Assembly (NCBI RefSeq): GCF_003732705.1
Contig: NZ_MOBR01000020.1
Coordinates: 1 to 64,000 of the forward strand
Reading direction: 5' to 3'
DNA: 64,000 bases
DNA from: Pseudomonas frederiksbergensis
Lineage (GTDB): Bacteria; Pseudomonadota; Gammaproteobacteria; Pseudomonadales; Pseudomonadaceae
Position 1 is the stretch's first letter. Each line of letters opens with the position of its first letter. The position numbers and the translations under genes are program-made. The notes under the pieces were generated by a model. The model was given only the letters and a program-made list of their open reading frames with translations. It was not told where the DNA came from and searched no databases. This document shows positions 25,016 to 46,800 of the stretch, piece after piece.

Positions 25016-26848
25016 TCAAGGCTGCCAGTAATTCTTTTCCCCACTCAACTTTCGATCAAGGAAACTGGCGGCACTAATTAACGCCAGATGCGTCAGCGCT
25101 TGCGGTGTATTGCCCAAATGCCGCGCATGACTGTCGAACTCTTCGGCGTATAACCCTAACGGATTGGCATACCGCAACAACTGTTCAAACTCCAAATGCG
25201 CCTTCTCAACCTGACCGGCCCTGGCCAAACATTCGACGTACCAGAACGAGCACGCGGCGAAGGCGCCTTCGGTGCCGGACAAACCGTCGATCTGGCTGTC
25301 GTCGTTGCGGTAGCGGTAGACCATGCCGTCACGCACCAGGGTTTTCTGGATGGCTTCCAGGGTCGAGAGCCAGCGCGGGTCCTTGGCGCTGACGAAACGC
25401 ACCAGCGGCATCAGCAGCATCGAGCCGTCGAGGGCAGTGCCGCCGATGTGTTGCACGAAATGCCCGCGCTCTTCGTTCCAGAAGTTTTCCCAGATGTCGG
25501 CGTAGATCGCCTGACGGGTCTGGTCCCAACGGGCGAACGGAGCGGGCAACGAGCGTTTCGAGGCCAGGCGAATGGCGCGATCCACGGCGACCCAGCACAT
25601 CAGTCGCGAGTGCAGGAAGTGATGCTGCTCGCCGCGCATTTCCCAGATGCCGACGTCTTCGCTCTGCCAGGTTTCGCAGACCTGATCCACCACTTCCACG
25701 ACGTGCTTCCAGCCTTCATGGGAAATCGCTTCGCCGTACTTGTTGACCAGGTACACCGCATCCATCAGCTCGCCAAAGATATCGAGCTGGATCTGATCGT
25801 AAGCCTGGTTGCCAATGCGTACCGGTTGCGCGCCGCCGTGGCCGCTCAGGTGGGTGAGTTCGGTTTCCGGCAGTTCCTGGCGGCCGTCGATGGCATAGAG
25901 GATGTTGATTTTCATCGACTGGCCATGGCAATCACTGACCCGATGGCGCATCCACTTCATGTAGGCGTTGGCTTCTTCGACGAAGCCCAGGCGCATGAAG
26001 GCATACACGGTGAACGAGGCGTCGCGGATCCAGGTGTAGCGATAATCCCAGTTGCGCTCGCCGCCCGGGGTTTCCGGCAGGCCGAAGGTCGCGGCGGCGA
26101 GAATGGCGCCGTGTTTACGCGAAGTCAGCAGCTTCAAGGCCAGCGCCGAGCGGTTGACCATTTCCCGCCAGCGCCCGCGATAGTTGGACTGGCCAATCCA
26201 GTCGCGCCAGAACTTCAGGGTGCGTTCCATGCACAATTCGGCGGCGCCTTCCTTGAAGCGTGGGTCGTCGATGGCACCCAGCAGAAACGCCGCGCTGTCA
26301 CCTTGTTTGAGGGTGAATTCGGCGATGGCGGCATTGCCATCGAGGCTCAGCACCTGATCCGAAGACAGGCGCAGGGACGGTTGATCCGCCGCCTCGAAGG
26401 CCACGTCCTTTTCATTCATGCGCGCGCGGGTCTTGGCGCGGGCGTAGTCATGCCGCACCGCGCAACGCATGCGCATCGTCGCGGTGCCGCTGACCACCCG
26501 CACCCGGCGCATCAGCATCGGCAGGTCATCTTCGCTGTCGCCGATGGGCAGCAGGTCGGTGACTTCGACCACGGCACGCTCGCTCAGCCAACGGGTTTGC
26601 AGCACGTTGGTGTCAGGCAGGTAGATTTGCTCGCGGCGGGCGTCGGGCAAGTCCGGGGAAAGTTGGAAAATCCCGGCCTCGGGCGTGTCGAGCAGCGAGC
26701 AGAAGATCGACGGGCTGTCGAACTCCGGCCAGCAGAAGAAATCCACGCTGCCCTTGTCGTTAACCAGCGCCGCGCTGCGCATGTCGCCAATGATGCCGTG
26801 GGCGTCGATGGCGCTTTGTCGTTCGGGATGTTGATCAGCCATTGCCAC
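25016..26848 (-). CDS. Glycoside hydrolase family 15 protein (glucoamylase/trehalase-like)
   Basis: A 610-residue GH15 enzyme. The N-terminal beta-domain (GDMRSAALVNDKGSVDFFCWPEFDSPSIFCSLLD) precedes the (alpha/alpha)6 barrel that starts near LLTSRKHGAILAAATFGLPETPGGERNWDYRYTWIRDASF, the hallmark substrate-binding stretch. The second catalytic region is IDGLSGTEGAFAACSFWYVECLARAG. Such cytosolic GH15 proteins hydrolyse alpha-glucosidic bonds, sometimes trehalose. The start overlaps the end of the SDR gene by 14 bases (a second ATG at 26842 is possible), making a two-gene operon. This pairing with a glucose-dehydrogenase-like SDR is frequent in pseudomonads and suggests linked sugar metabolism. 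Confidence 0.87.
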   Translation of the reverse strand: MAMADQHPERQSAIDAHGIIGDMRSAALVNDKGSVDFFCWPEFDSPSIFCSLLDTPEAGIFQLSPDLPDARREQIYLPDTNVLQTRWLSERAVVEVTDLLPIGDSEDDLPMLMRRVRVVSGTATMRMRCAVRHDYARAKTRARMNEKDVAFEAADQPSLRLSSDQVLSLDGNAAIAEFTLKQGDSAAFLLGAIDDPRFKEGAAELCMERTLKFWRDWIGQSNYRGRWREMVNRSALALKLLTSRKHGAILAAATFGLPETPGGERNWDYRYTWIRDASFTVYAFMRLGFVEEANAYMKWMRHRVSDCHGQSMKINILYAIDGRQELPETELTHLSGHGGAQPVRIGNQAYDQIQLDIFGELMDAVYLVNKYGEAISHEGWKHVVEVVDQVCETWQSEDVGIWEMRGEQHHFLHSRLMCWVAVDRAIRLASKRSLPAPFARWDQTRQAIYADIWENFWNEERGHFVQHIGGTALDGSMLLMPLVRFVSAKDPRWLSTLEAIQKTLVRDGMVYRYRNDDSQIDGLSGTEGAFAACSFWYVECLARAGQVEKAHLEFEQLLRYANPLGLYAEEFDSHARHLGNTPQALTHLALISAASFLDRKLSGEKNYWQP

Positions 26849-27635
26849 GGAACTCCGGATAGAGGCTCATGCCGCCGTCGATAAACAGGGTAGTGCCAAC
26901 GATGTAGTCCGACGCATCGGAAGCGAGAAACACCACGGCGCTGGCAATGTCGTCGACATCACCGATACGGCCGTAAGGGATGAGTTTGAGCAGTTCTTGC
27001 GCGGCATCGCCCTCGGTTTCGGCGCGGTTGATCGCCGTGCGAATTGCCCCCGGCGCGATGCCGTTGATGCGGATTTTCTGCTGACTGACTTCCTGGGCCA
27101 GAGTCTGCATCAGCATATCGACGCCGCCCTTGGACGCGGCGTAATTGACATGACCGGCCCACGGAATGCGCTGGTGCACCGAGCTCATGTGGATGATCTT
27201 GCCGGCAGCCTTGGACACGCCTTCGCGAACGCCTTGTTGATTGAAAATCCGCAGGGCGGCGCGGGCGCAGAGGAACTGGCCGGTGAGGTTGACGCCGATC
27301 ACCTGGTTCCAGTCGGCGAGGCTCATGTCCACGGCGTTCGCGTCTTTTTGCATCCCGGAATTGGCCACCAGGATATCGAGGAAACCGAAGGCTTCGAGGG
27401 TCTGGGCGAACAGGCGTTCGACATCGGCTTCTTTCGAGACATCGGCACCGATGGCGATCGCGCGACCACCGTCGTCGTTGATCTGCCGGGCCAAGGCTTC
27501 GGCGGGTTCGGGCTGGGAGTTGTAGTTGATGACCACCGCTGCACCGGCAGCGGCCAGGGCTTTGGCGGCACCGGCACCGATGCCGGAACTGGCGCCGGTG
27601 ACCAGCGCCACTTGTTGATCGAGGGAAATCTGCAT
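26835..27635 (-). CDS. SDR oxidoreductase (glucose 1-dehydrogenase-like)
   Basis: A 266-residue classical SDR: TGASSGIGAG at the nucleotide site, the catalytic Ser in IIHMSSVHQRIPWAG, YAASKGG (Tyr/Lys), and a C-terminal YIVGTTLFIDGGMSLYPEF segment typical of glucose 1-dehydrogenase-like members. First gene of an operon with the GH15 enzyme. The ATG at 27635 is followed directly by the Rossmann strand (MQISLDQQVALVTGASSGIG). Glucose as substrate is a family-level guess. Confidence 0.87.
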   Translation of the reverse strand: MQISLDQQVALVTGASSGIGAGAAKALAAAGAAVVINYNSQPEPAEALARQINDDGGRAIAIGADVSKEADVERLFAQTLEAFGFLDILVANSGMQKDANAVDMSLADWNQVIGVNLTGQFLCARAALRIFNQQGVREGVSKAAGKIIHMSSVHQRIPWAGHVNYAASKGGVDMLMQTLAQEVSQQKIRINGIAPGAIRTAINRAETEGDAAQELLKLIPYGRIGDVDDIASAVVFLASDASDYIVGTTLFIDGGMSLYPEFRGNG

Positions 27636-27699
27636 GAACGTTAGCGCCTTGAAGGGAGGGCCTAATTAGCTGACTTGCTTACGGGGCAGAGAGTTCATT

Positions 27700-27830
27700 T
27701 GTGGGGGCCTGGGCGGGCCTCTTCGCGAGCAGGCTCGCTCCCACAATTGATCGGAGGTGTTCACCTGTTTGTGCCTGATGCAAGTCCCCTGTGGGAGCGA
27801 GCCTGCTCGCGAAGAGGCCTTCACACTCAA
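27700..27830. repeat. REP pair upstream of MFS gene
   Basis: TTCGCGAGCAGGCTCGCTCC at 27722 and its inverted partner GGGAGCGAGCCTGCTCGCGA near 27802 form a REP doublet between the divergent SDR and MFS genes. The arrangement places the element in the likely promoter region. Confidence 0.75.
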
Positions 27831-27902
27831 CCAACAATTCCCCGCTTTCCCCTCAACCAGCCTTTATGGCAACTTGCACACCCGAATCGAGACCTGCAAC
27901 CC

Positions 27903-29075
27903 ATGGCAAACCCCTACCGCGAATTGTTCAAAGCTCCTGGCGCGCGGGCCTTCGTGCTGGCCGGGATGATTGCGCGCATGCCGATTTCCATGACCGGCAT
28001 CGGCCTGATCACCATGCTCTCGCAGATAAAGGGCGGCTACGGATTGGCCGGCGCGGTGGCGGCGACCTTCGCCCTGGCCACGGCATTCTGCGCGCCGCAA
28101 GTGTCGCGGCTGGTGGATCGTTACGGCCAGGGCCGGATCCTGCCGGTGTCGGCGCTGCTGGGCGGTGGAGCGCTGTTGCTGCTGTTGCTCTGCACCCGGT
28201 TGCAGGCGCCGCACTGGACGCTGTTCGTGTTCGCCGCCCTGGCCGGGTGCATGCCGAGCATGTCGGCGATGGTCCGGGCGCGCTGGACCGAGCTCTATCG
28301 CGGCCAGCCGCAACTGCAAACTGCCTATGCCCTGGAATCAGTGCTGGATGAGGTCTGCTTTATTGTCGGGCCGCCATTGTCGGTAGGGTTGTGCGTGGTG
28401 GCGTTTCCCGAGGCGGGGCCGTTGGTGGCGCTGCTGGCGCTGGCCATCGGGGTTCCGGCATTCGTGTTACAGCGCGCCACCGAACCCCCTGTGCATCCCC
28501 ATGAAATTCACCATCAAGGCTCGATCATCCGTTCCGGGGAAATCCAGTTGCTGATGCTGTTGATGACCGCCATGGGCGTGATTGTCGGCGTAGTGGACGT
28601 GGTCAGCGTTGCGTTCGCCCAGCAGCAGGGCCAACCGGCGGCGGCGAGTATTGTGTTGTCGGTGTACGCCATCGGCTCGTGCCTGGCCGGATTGGCGTTT
28701 GGCGCGTTGCGCTCGAAAGCTCCGCTGCCACGACTGTTCCTGTATGGCGGTGTGATGACCGCCGTGACTACATTGCCGTTGCTGTTGGCGACGAATATTT
28801 TCAGCTTGGCGCTGGCGATGTTTGTCGCGGGGTTGTTCTTCGCACCCACGCTGATTGTGGCGATGGCGTTGGTGGAGCGCATCGTGACCCCGGGCAAGTT
28901 GACCGAAGGCCTGACCTGGCTGATCACCGGGTTGAGCATCGGCGTGGCGATTGGCGCGGCGAGTTCCGGGTGGCTGGTGGACGCGTTCGGCGCGCGCAGC
29001 GGGTTTTGGGTGGCGATTGCGGCGGGGGCTGTGGTGTTGGGGTCGGCCATCCAAAGCTTCCGCCATTTGAAATAA
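27903..29075 (+). CDS. MFS transporter, unknown substrate
   Basis: A 390-residue twelve-helix major facilitator. The N-terminal half reads ARAFVLAGMIARMPISMTGIGLITMLSQIKGGYGLAGAVAATFALATAFCAPQVSRLVDRYGQGR, with the helix 2-3 loop motif RLVDRYGQGR and a central loop near residue 195. The frame is open to 27675, but that part is translated REP sequence, so I chose the ATG at 27903 where the family-like sequence begins. A good ribosome-binding site is not obvious. No neighbouring gene points to a cargo. Confidence 0.82.
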   Translation: MANPYRELFKAPGARAFVLAGMIARMPISMTGIGLITMLSQIKGGYGLAGAVAATFALATAFCAPQVSRLVDRYGQGRILPVSALLGGGALLLLLLCTRLQAPHWTLFVFAALAGCMPSMSAMVRARWTELYRGQPQLQTAYALESVLDEVCFIVGPPLSVGLCVVAFPEAGPLVALLALAIGVPAFVLQRATEPPVHPHEIHHQGSIIRSGEIQLLMLLMTAMGVIVGVVDVVSVAFAQQQGQPAAASIVLSVYAIGSCLAGLAFGALRSKAPLPRLFLYGGVMTAVTTLPLLLATNIFSLALAMFVAGLFFAPTLIVAMALVERIVTPGKLTEGLTWLITGLSIGVAIGAASSGWLVDAFGARSGFWVAIAAGAVVLGSAIQSFRHLK

Positions 29076-29090
29076 AGATGAAGATCCAAA

Positions 29091-29180
29091 TGTGGGAGCG
29101 AGCCTGCTCGCGAATGCGGTGTGTCAGTCAGCATTTTTATTGGCTGATACACCGCATTCGCGAGCAGGCTCGCTCCCACA
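29091..29180. repeat. REPIN between MFS and JmjC genes
   Basis: TGTGGGAGCGAGCCTGCTCG and its inverted partner CGAGCAGGCTCGCTCCCACA, between convergent genes. Confidence 0.88.
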
Positions 29181-29194
29181 GGGGGATCTCTGGG

Positions 29195-30337
29195 TCACCA
29201 GCCCCGGCCTGAGTTGACCCAGAAATTCACCGACAACGAGGTCGACACCGATTCCACCTGATGGAACCATCCCTCCGGCAAAAACAGCAGATCCCCAGAC
29301 TCCAGGGTCACGCGCAAAAACGTTACGTCCCGTGCCAGCGGGAAGCGCTGATAATCCGGCGCATCCGGGTTGAAGTCGCAGCCGTCCAGCCCACCCTTGG
29401 GCGCGGTGGACCAGGTGCCGAGCGCTTCACGGTGATGCGGCGCGGCGAGGGTGAAGGTTTTCTGGCCCCAGACCTGAGCGAACAGGTTATCGGTGTCGTC
29501 GCGGTGCAGCGGCGTCAGGGTGCCTTTGGGGCCGATCCAGATCCGTGGCGGTATAAACAGCGACTGATCGAAGTACGGCGGGTACTTGATCTGCTGCATC
29601 AACTGCGCCGGCAGGATGTTATTGCCCATGTACGCCGGCGGTTCGCCGTTCGCGCCTTTGACCGCCGGGCTGTCCAGCGAGGCGATGAAATCGGCCATGG
29701 AGGTGGAGCGGAAATCCCGCTCGGTGGAGAAGGTTTTCTTCACGTAATCGCCATGGCGGGTGATGCCCTGCAGTTCGGCGAAATGCACCAGCGACTCTTC
29801 ACGACTGAGCTTGAACAACGGCCAATCCTGCAACGCGTCGCTGATGATCAGCGGGATGCCGTGGGGCAGATAGCAGGTATCGAACTCGTGCTTGGACAGG
29901 TCGCTGCGTGGCCGCCGTTCTACTGTGCGCTGGGTCGGCAGGCCGGCGGTGAGGCGTTCGCTGAAACGCGGCGGGGTCGGGTAGCGCTTGTTCATGTCGA
30001 CCTTTTCCACCACCGCAGCGCCATGCCGGGCGTGGTCGATGATCTGCGGCAACATCGTCGCCAGGCCCATGTTGCCGCCGATCTTCAAGCGGCCGCTGGC
30101 GAACAGTTCCTCGACGTTGGCCACGCCACCCATGATCCCGAGAAAATCTTGTTCCGCGACTTCAATGGTCACGTCGGGGCTGGCGTGTCGCCCGGCTTCG
30201 GTGCGGCTGCTGGCCTTGACCTCGGACCAGTACGCCTGGTGCGGGCCGAAGACGAATTGAAAAACCCCTTCGATGCCGACGGCGCCGGCATTGGCGAACA
30301 GTTTGCCCAGGATGGTCTGCAGGTCCACGACGTTCAC
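29195..30337 (-). CDS. SCP2-JmjC (cupin-like) Fe(II)/2-oxoglutarate oxygenase fusion, siderophore-locus associated
   Basis: A 380-residue protein in two parts. Residues about 1-105 look like an SCP2 sterol-carrier domain (SPDVTIEVAEQDFLGIMGGV...SGRLKIGGNMGLATML). Residues about 150-380 are a JmjC/cupin-like hydroxylase with an intact iron triad: HRD (His278, Asp280) and His359 in GWFHQV, plus an aromatic/basic stretch for 2-oxoglutarate. JmjC proteins hydroxylate amino-acid side chains or small molecules. A full PvdS-type iron-starvation box sits about 40 bases upstream, so it belongs to the siderophore regulon; it is divergent from the thioesterase and NRPS genes. I infer that it modifies a siderophore precursor or peptide; the target is unknown. 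Confidence 0.83.
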   Translation of the reverse strand: MNVVDLQTILGKLFANAGAVGIEGVFQFVFGPHQAYWSEVKASSRTEAGRHASPDVTIEVAEQDFLGIMGGVANVEELFASGRLKIGGNMGLATMLPQIIDHARHGAAVVEKVDMNKRYPTPPRFSERLTAGLPTQRTVERRPRSDLSKHEFDTCYLPHGIPLIISDALQDWPLFKLSREESLVHFAELQGITRHGDYVKKTFSTERDFRSTSMADFIASLDSPAVKGANGEPPAYMGNNILPAQLMQQIKYPPYFDQSLFIPPRIWIGPKGTLTPLHRDDTDNLFAQVWGQKTFTLAAPHHREALGTWSTAPKGGLDGCDFNPDAPDYQRFPLARDVTFLRVTLESGDLLFLPEGWFHQVESVSTSLSVNFWVNSGRGW

Positions 30338-30373
30338 TCTTGTTGGTCTTGTTGGTTTTGGTCTGAAGAGGGA

Positions 30374-30397
30374 ACGAGCACATGCGCGTGAAATTTA
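30374..30397 (-). promoter_or_regulatory. PvdS iron-starvation box for the JmjC gene
   Basis: On the minus strand: TAAAT, exactly 16 bases, CGT, the consensus recognised by the extracytoplasmic sigma factor PvdS. The CGT end lies 37 bases before the JmjC start codon. Confidence 0.8.
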
Positions 30398-30409
30398 ACC
30401 CGCCGTGAC

Positions 30410-30433
30410 TAATTTGCGCGGGCGCCGGGCCGT
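30410..30433 (+). promoter_or_regulatory. PvdS iron-starvation-like box for the thioesterase gene
   Basis: On the plus strand: TAATT, exactly 16 bases, CGT; one mismatch from TAAAT-N16-CGT. It lies 35 bases before the GTG start of the thioesterase and is back-to-back with the minus-strand box 12 bases away. Confidence 0.65.
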
Positions 30434-30467
30434 TCCTTAGTACAGACATCTTTTTGAGGAACCTGCG

Positions 30468-31202
30468 GTGACCAAGTTGACTCTGCTGTGCCTGCCGTAT
30501 TCCGGCGCCAGCGCCATGGTCTACAGCCGCTGGCGGCGCAAGTTGCCGCAGTGGCTGCACCTGCAACCGGTGGAATTGCCGGGCCGTGGCGCCCGTTTTG
30601 ACGAGCCTCTGCACACCGATATGCGCGCACTGGCCATGCAATTGGCCAAGGAACTGCGTCCGACGCTCAAGGCGCCGTATGCCTTGTTCGGCCACAGCCT
30701 GGGCGCCTTGATGGCCTGTGAGTTGGCCCACGCTTTTCGCGCGCTCGGCTGCCCTGAACCGGTTGCACTGTTCGCCTCAGGAACAGCGGCGCCGACCATG
30801 CGCGCCGACTACGACCGCGGTTTCGCCGAGCCCAAGACCGATGCCGAGCTGATCGACCAGTTGCGCACCCTCAATGGCACCAGCGAAGAAGTGCTGGCCA
30901 ATGAAGAACTGATGAGCCTGACCCTGCCGATTTTGCGCGCCGATTTTCTGTTGTGCGGGCGGTTCCAGCCGGTGCAGCGCCCTTTGCTCAAATGCCCGGT
31001 GCACGTGCTCGGCGGCACGACCGATAAGGCCACCACCGAGCAATTGATCGGCTGGAGCAAGGAAACCCACGGCAGTTTCTCGGTGGACATGCTGGCGGGC
31101 GGGCACTTCTTCATCCATGAGCACGAAGCCAAGGTGCTGAGGGTGATCAAGGATCAACTGGACGTGCATCATCGGCGGCATGCGATGGCTGTCAGCGCCT
31201 GA
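30468..31202 (+). CDS. Type II thioesterase of the siderophore NRPS (PvdG-like)
   Basis: A 244-residue alpha/beta-hydrolase thioesterase of the external editing type, which frees misprimed carrier domains of synthetases. Seen are LCLPYSGASAMVYSRW near the start, PGRGARFDEPLH, the nucleophile elbow FGHSLGALMACELA (Ser77), the Asp region in VHVLGGTTDKAT and the catalytic His in LAGGHFFIHEH. The start is GTG at 30468 with GAGG upstream; the PvdS-like box precedes it. It resembles PvdG. As no terminal thioesterase domain occurs in the window's synthetases, it could also be considered for chain release, but its type argues for editing. Confidence 0.88.
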   Translation: MTKLTLLCLPYSGASAMVYSRWRRKLPQWLHLQPVELPGRGARFDEPLHTDMRALAMQLAKELRPTLKAPYALFGHSLGALMACELAHAFRALGCPEPVALFASGTAAPTMRADYDRGFAEPKTDAELIDQLRTLNGTSEEVLANEELMSLTLPILRADFLLCGRFQPVQRPLLKCPVHVLGGTTDKATTEQLIGWSKETHGSFSVDMLAGGHFFIHEHEAKVLRVIKDQLDVHHRRHAMAVSA

Positions 31203-31222
31203 CCATTCGCCTCGATTCCCAT

Positions 31223-31311
31223 TGTGGGAGCGAGCCTGCTCGCGAAAGCGGTGTGTCATTCAACATCAACGCTAATGACACACCGCATTCGCGAGCAGGC
31301 TCGCTCCCACA
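31223..31311. repeat. REPIN between thioesterase and first NRPS gene
   Basis: TGTGGGAGCGAGCCTGCTCG and inverted partner. It separates the thioesterase from the NRPS operon and may end or stabilise the thioesterase mRNA. Confidence 0.85.
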
Positions 31312-31372
31312 TTGACTGGTGACCGTCTCAAGCCCCCGCAATACCTCCTTTCTGATACTTGTTCTCAATCGC

Positions 31373-31395
31373 TAATTTTTCCGGTCTGCATTCGT
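31373..31395 (+). promoter_or_regulatory. Possible PvdS-type promoter for the NRPS operon (spacing off by one)
   Basis: CTAATTT is followed by CGT with 15 bases between TAATT and CGT, one shorter than the consensus spacing. The element resembles the thioesterase box (also CTAATTT) and lies 55 bases before the start codon. A weak Fur-like stretch, GATACTTGTTCTCAATC, overlaps its left side. Confidence 0.4.
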
Positions 31396-31450
31396 TTTAT
31401 AGGGACGACGTGCCTTTGTGCTTCCTGCCTACTGATCCGGATGCTAAGAA

Positions 31451-43803
<12,353 letters not shown>

Positions 43804-43804
<1 letters not shown>

Positions 43805-46800
43805 TGGACAAGAGTGTTGCTTTGAGGATTGCCAAGCGCTTTATCACTCTGCCGCTGGACAAGCGTAAGTTGTACCTGGAGAAGATGCTCGAAGAGGGCG
43901 TCTCCCCGGCGAACTTGCCGATTCCGGAGGTCAAGTCCGGGTTTGAATCGATCCCGTTGTCCTACGCCCAGGAACGCCAGTGGTTCCTCTGGCAGATGGA
44001 CCCCCACAGCACCGCCTATCACATCCCCAACGCCTTGCGCCTCAAGGGTGCACTGGATGTGCCGGCGCTGGAGCGCAGCTTCAATGCGCTGGTGCAGCGC
44101 CATGACAGCCTGCGCACGACGTTCATTGAGCAGGACGAAAAAACCGTCCAGGTGATCCACGGACAGATGCCGATCAGCATCGACGTTCAAGCCCTCGACG
44201 GCGACCTGGCCCCGGCGCTGCTGGACGAGCGCATCAAGGGGTTTGTCGAGCAGGAAACTCACCGGCCCTTCGATTTACAGCACGGGCCGCTGCTGCGGGT
44301 GTCGCTGCTCAAGGTCGCTGATGACGATCACGTCCTGGCATTGATTCAGCACCACATCATCTCCGATGGCTGGTCGATGCAAGTGATGGTCAAGGAATTG
44401 ATTCAGCACTATGTCGCCCAGACGTCCGGCCAGCCCTTGACCTTGCCTGAGCTGACCGTGCAATACGCCGACTACGCGATCTGGCAGCGGCATTGGCTCG
44501 AAGCCGGGGAACGTGAGCGGCAACTGGCTTACTGGACCGCCACCCTGGGCGGTGAGCAAACCGTGCTGGAGCTGCCCGTCGATCATCCGCGCCCGGCCCT
44601 GCAAAGCTTTCGCGGTGCGCGCCTGGACCTGAACCTGCCCACCGCCCTGGCCACCTCGCTCAAGCAACTGGCCCAGCGCGAAGGCGCCAGCCTGTTCATG
44701 GTGTTGCTGGCCTCGTTCCAGGCTTTGTTGCATCGCTACAGCGGCCAGGCTGACATCCGCGTCGGCGTGCCCGTGGCCAACCGCAACCGGGTGGAAACCG
44801 AAGGCCTGATCGGCTTCTTCGTCAACACCCAGGTACTCAATGCCCAGGTGCACGGGCAGTTGCCGTTCAATCAATTGCTGGCCCAGGTCAAGCAATCGGC
44901 GATGGCGGCCCAGGCGCATCAGGACTTGCCGTTCGAACAACTGATCGAAGCGCTGCAACCGGAACGCAGCCTGAGCCACAGCCCGGTGTTCCAGGTGATG
45001 TACAACCACCAGGCGCTGAATGACCAGACCCAGCAACAGAGCCGGGTGCAACTGCCGCAACTGAGCGTCGAAAGCATCGTTTGGGAAGGGCGCACCGCGC
45101 AATTCGACCTGACCCTGGGGACCTACGAATCCAGCGACGGCGTGTCGGCTGAGCTGACCTACGCCACGGATTTGTTCAAACCGGCGACCATCGAACGTCT
45201 GGCGCGGCATTGGCAAAATTTGCTGCAAGGCATTGTCGACGATTGTTCGCAGCGCATCGGCGAATTGCCGTTGCTCGACGACGGCGAGCAAACCGTGCTG
45301 TTGCAGGATTGGCACCGTGTGGTCGAGCACGCCGCGCAAGCACCGTGCGTGCAGCAGCGCATTGCTGCTCAGGCGGAACAGACGCCGGATGCGGTGGCGT
45401 TGATTGTCGGCGGCGATTGTTTGACCTATGCGCAACTGGACGCCCGCGCCAACCGGCTCGCGCACAAACTGATCGAAGCCGGCGTCGGCCCGGATCGACT
45501 GGTGGGCATTGCCGTCGAGCGCAGCGTGGAAATGATCGTTGGCCTGTTGGCGATTCTCAAGGCTGGTGGTGCTTATGTGCCGCTGGACCCGGCGTATCCC
45601 GAGGATCGCCTGGCCTACATGATTGAGGACAGCGGCCTTAAGTTGCTGCTGACCCAATCCCATCTGCAAGCGCAGTTGCCGATTCCGGCCGGGCTCAACA
45701 CCTTGCTGCTCGATCAGCCGCAAGAGTGGCTGGCAGCGTATCCGCAGACCTGTCCGACGGTAGCGCTGAATGGCGAACATCTGGCCTACGTGATTTACAC
45801 GTCGGGCTCCACCGGAAAACCGAAAGGCGTGATGGTGCGCCACGCTGCCCTGTGCAATTTCGTTGAAAGCATGGTCCATCAGCCGGGTCTGAATGCCCAG
45901 GACCGCATGCTGTCGCTGACCACCTTCTCGTTCGATATTTTCGGCCTGGAAATCTACGGTCCATTGTTGGCCGGTGCGCGTGTGGTGCTAACCGGCAAGG
46001 ACGTGCATCAAGACCCGCAAGCGGTGCTCGAACTGATCGAACGCCACGGCGTGACCGTGTTGCAAGCCACGCCATCGACCTGGCGCATGCTGCTCGACAA
46101 CGAACAGGCGTCGATCCTGGCGGGCCGCACGTTCCTGTGTGGCGGTGAAGCACTTCCGCAAGAACTGGCTCAGCGCATGCTCGCGCTATCGCCAAAAGTC
46201 TGGAACCTCTACGGCCCGACCGAGACCACGATCTGGTCGGCGCTGCATCCGCTGACCCGCGAGAACACTCAGCCGTACCTCGGCAAGCCGATCGACAACA
46301 CCGCGCTGTACATCCTTGGCAGTGATCTGGAACTCAACCCGATTGGCGCACCGGGTGAATTGCTGATCGGCGGCGATGGCCTGGCTCGCGGTTATTTCCA
46401 GCGTCCGTCGTTGACTGCCGAACGCTTTGTGCCGGACCCGTTTTCGTTCAGCGGCGAGCGTTTGTACCGCACCGGCGACCTGACCCGTTATCGCGCCGAG
46501 GGCGTGATCGAGTACATCGGCCGGATCGACCATCAAGTGAAAATCCGTGGCTTTCGCATCGAACTCGGTGAGATCGAAGCCCGTTTGCTGGCCCTCGATA
46601 GCGTGCGTGAAACCGTGGTGGTGGCGCAGGACGGCCCGACCGGTCCGCAACTGGTGGGCTACGTGGTGGCGGCGACGGCTTACGAAGACGAAGCCATGTT
46701 GCGCGCCGAACTCAAGGCCACTCTCAAGGCCGAATTACCGGAATACATGGTGCCCGCGCACCTGTTATTCCTCGCGCAACTGCCCCTGACCCCCAACGGC

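Noticed and set aside
25196..26884. A 562-residue plus-strand frame opposite the GH15 gene.
   Set aside because: It is the shadow of the GH15 and SDR codons; the opposite strand has complete GH15 motifs.
27675..27902. Upstream part of the MFS frame (76 extra residues).
   Set aside because: It is translated REP sequence without similarity to a transporter helix; the family-like sequence starts at 27903.
31320..31400. A Fur box before NRPS 1 (GATACTTGTTCTCAATC region).
   Set aside because: Only about 11 of 19 positions agree with the consensus, and pyoverdine synthetase genes are normally controlled through PvdS. Kept only as a remark.
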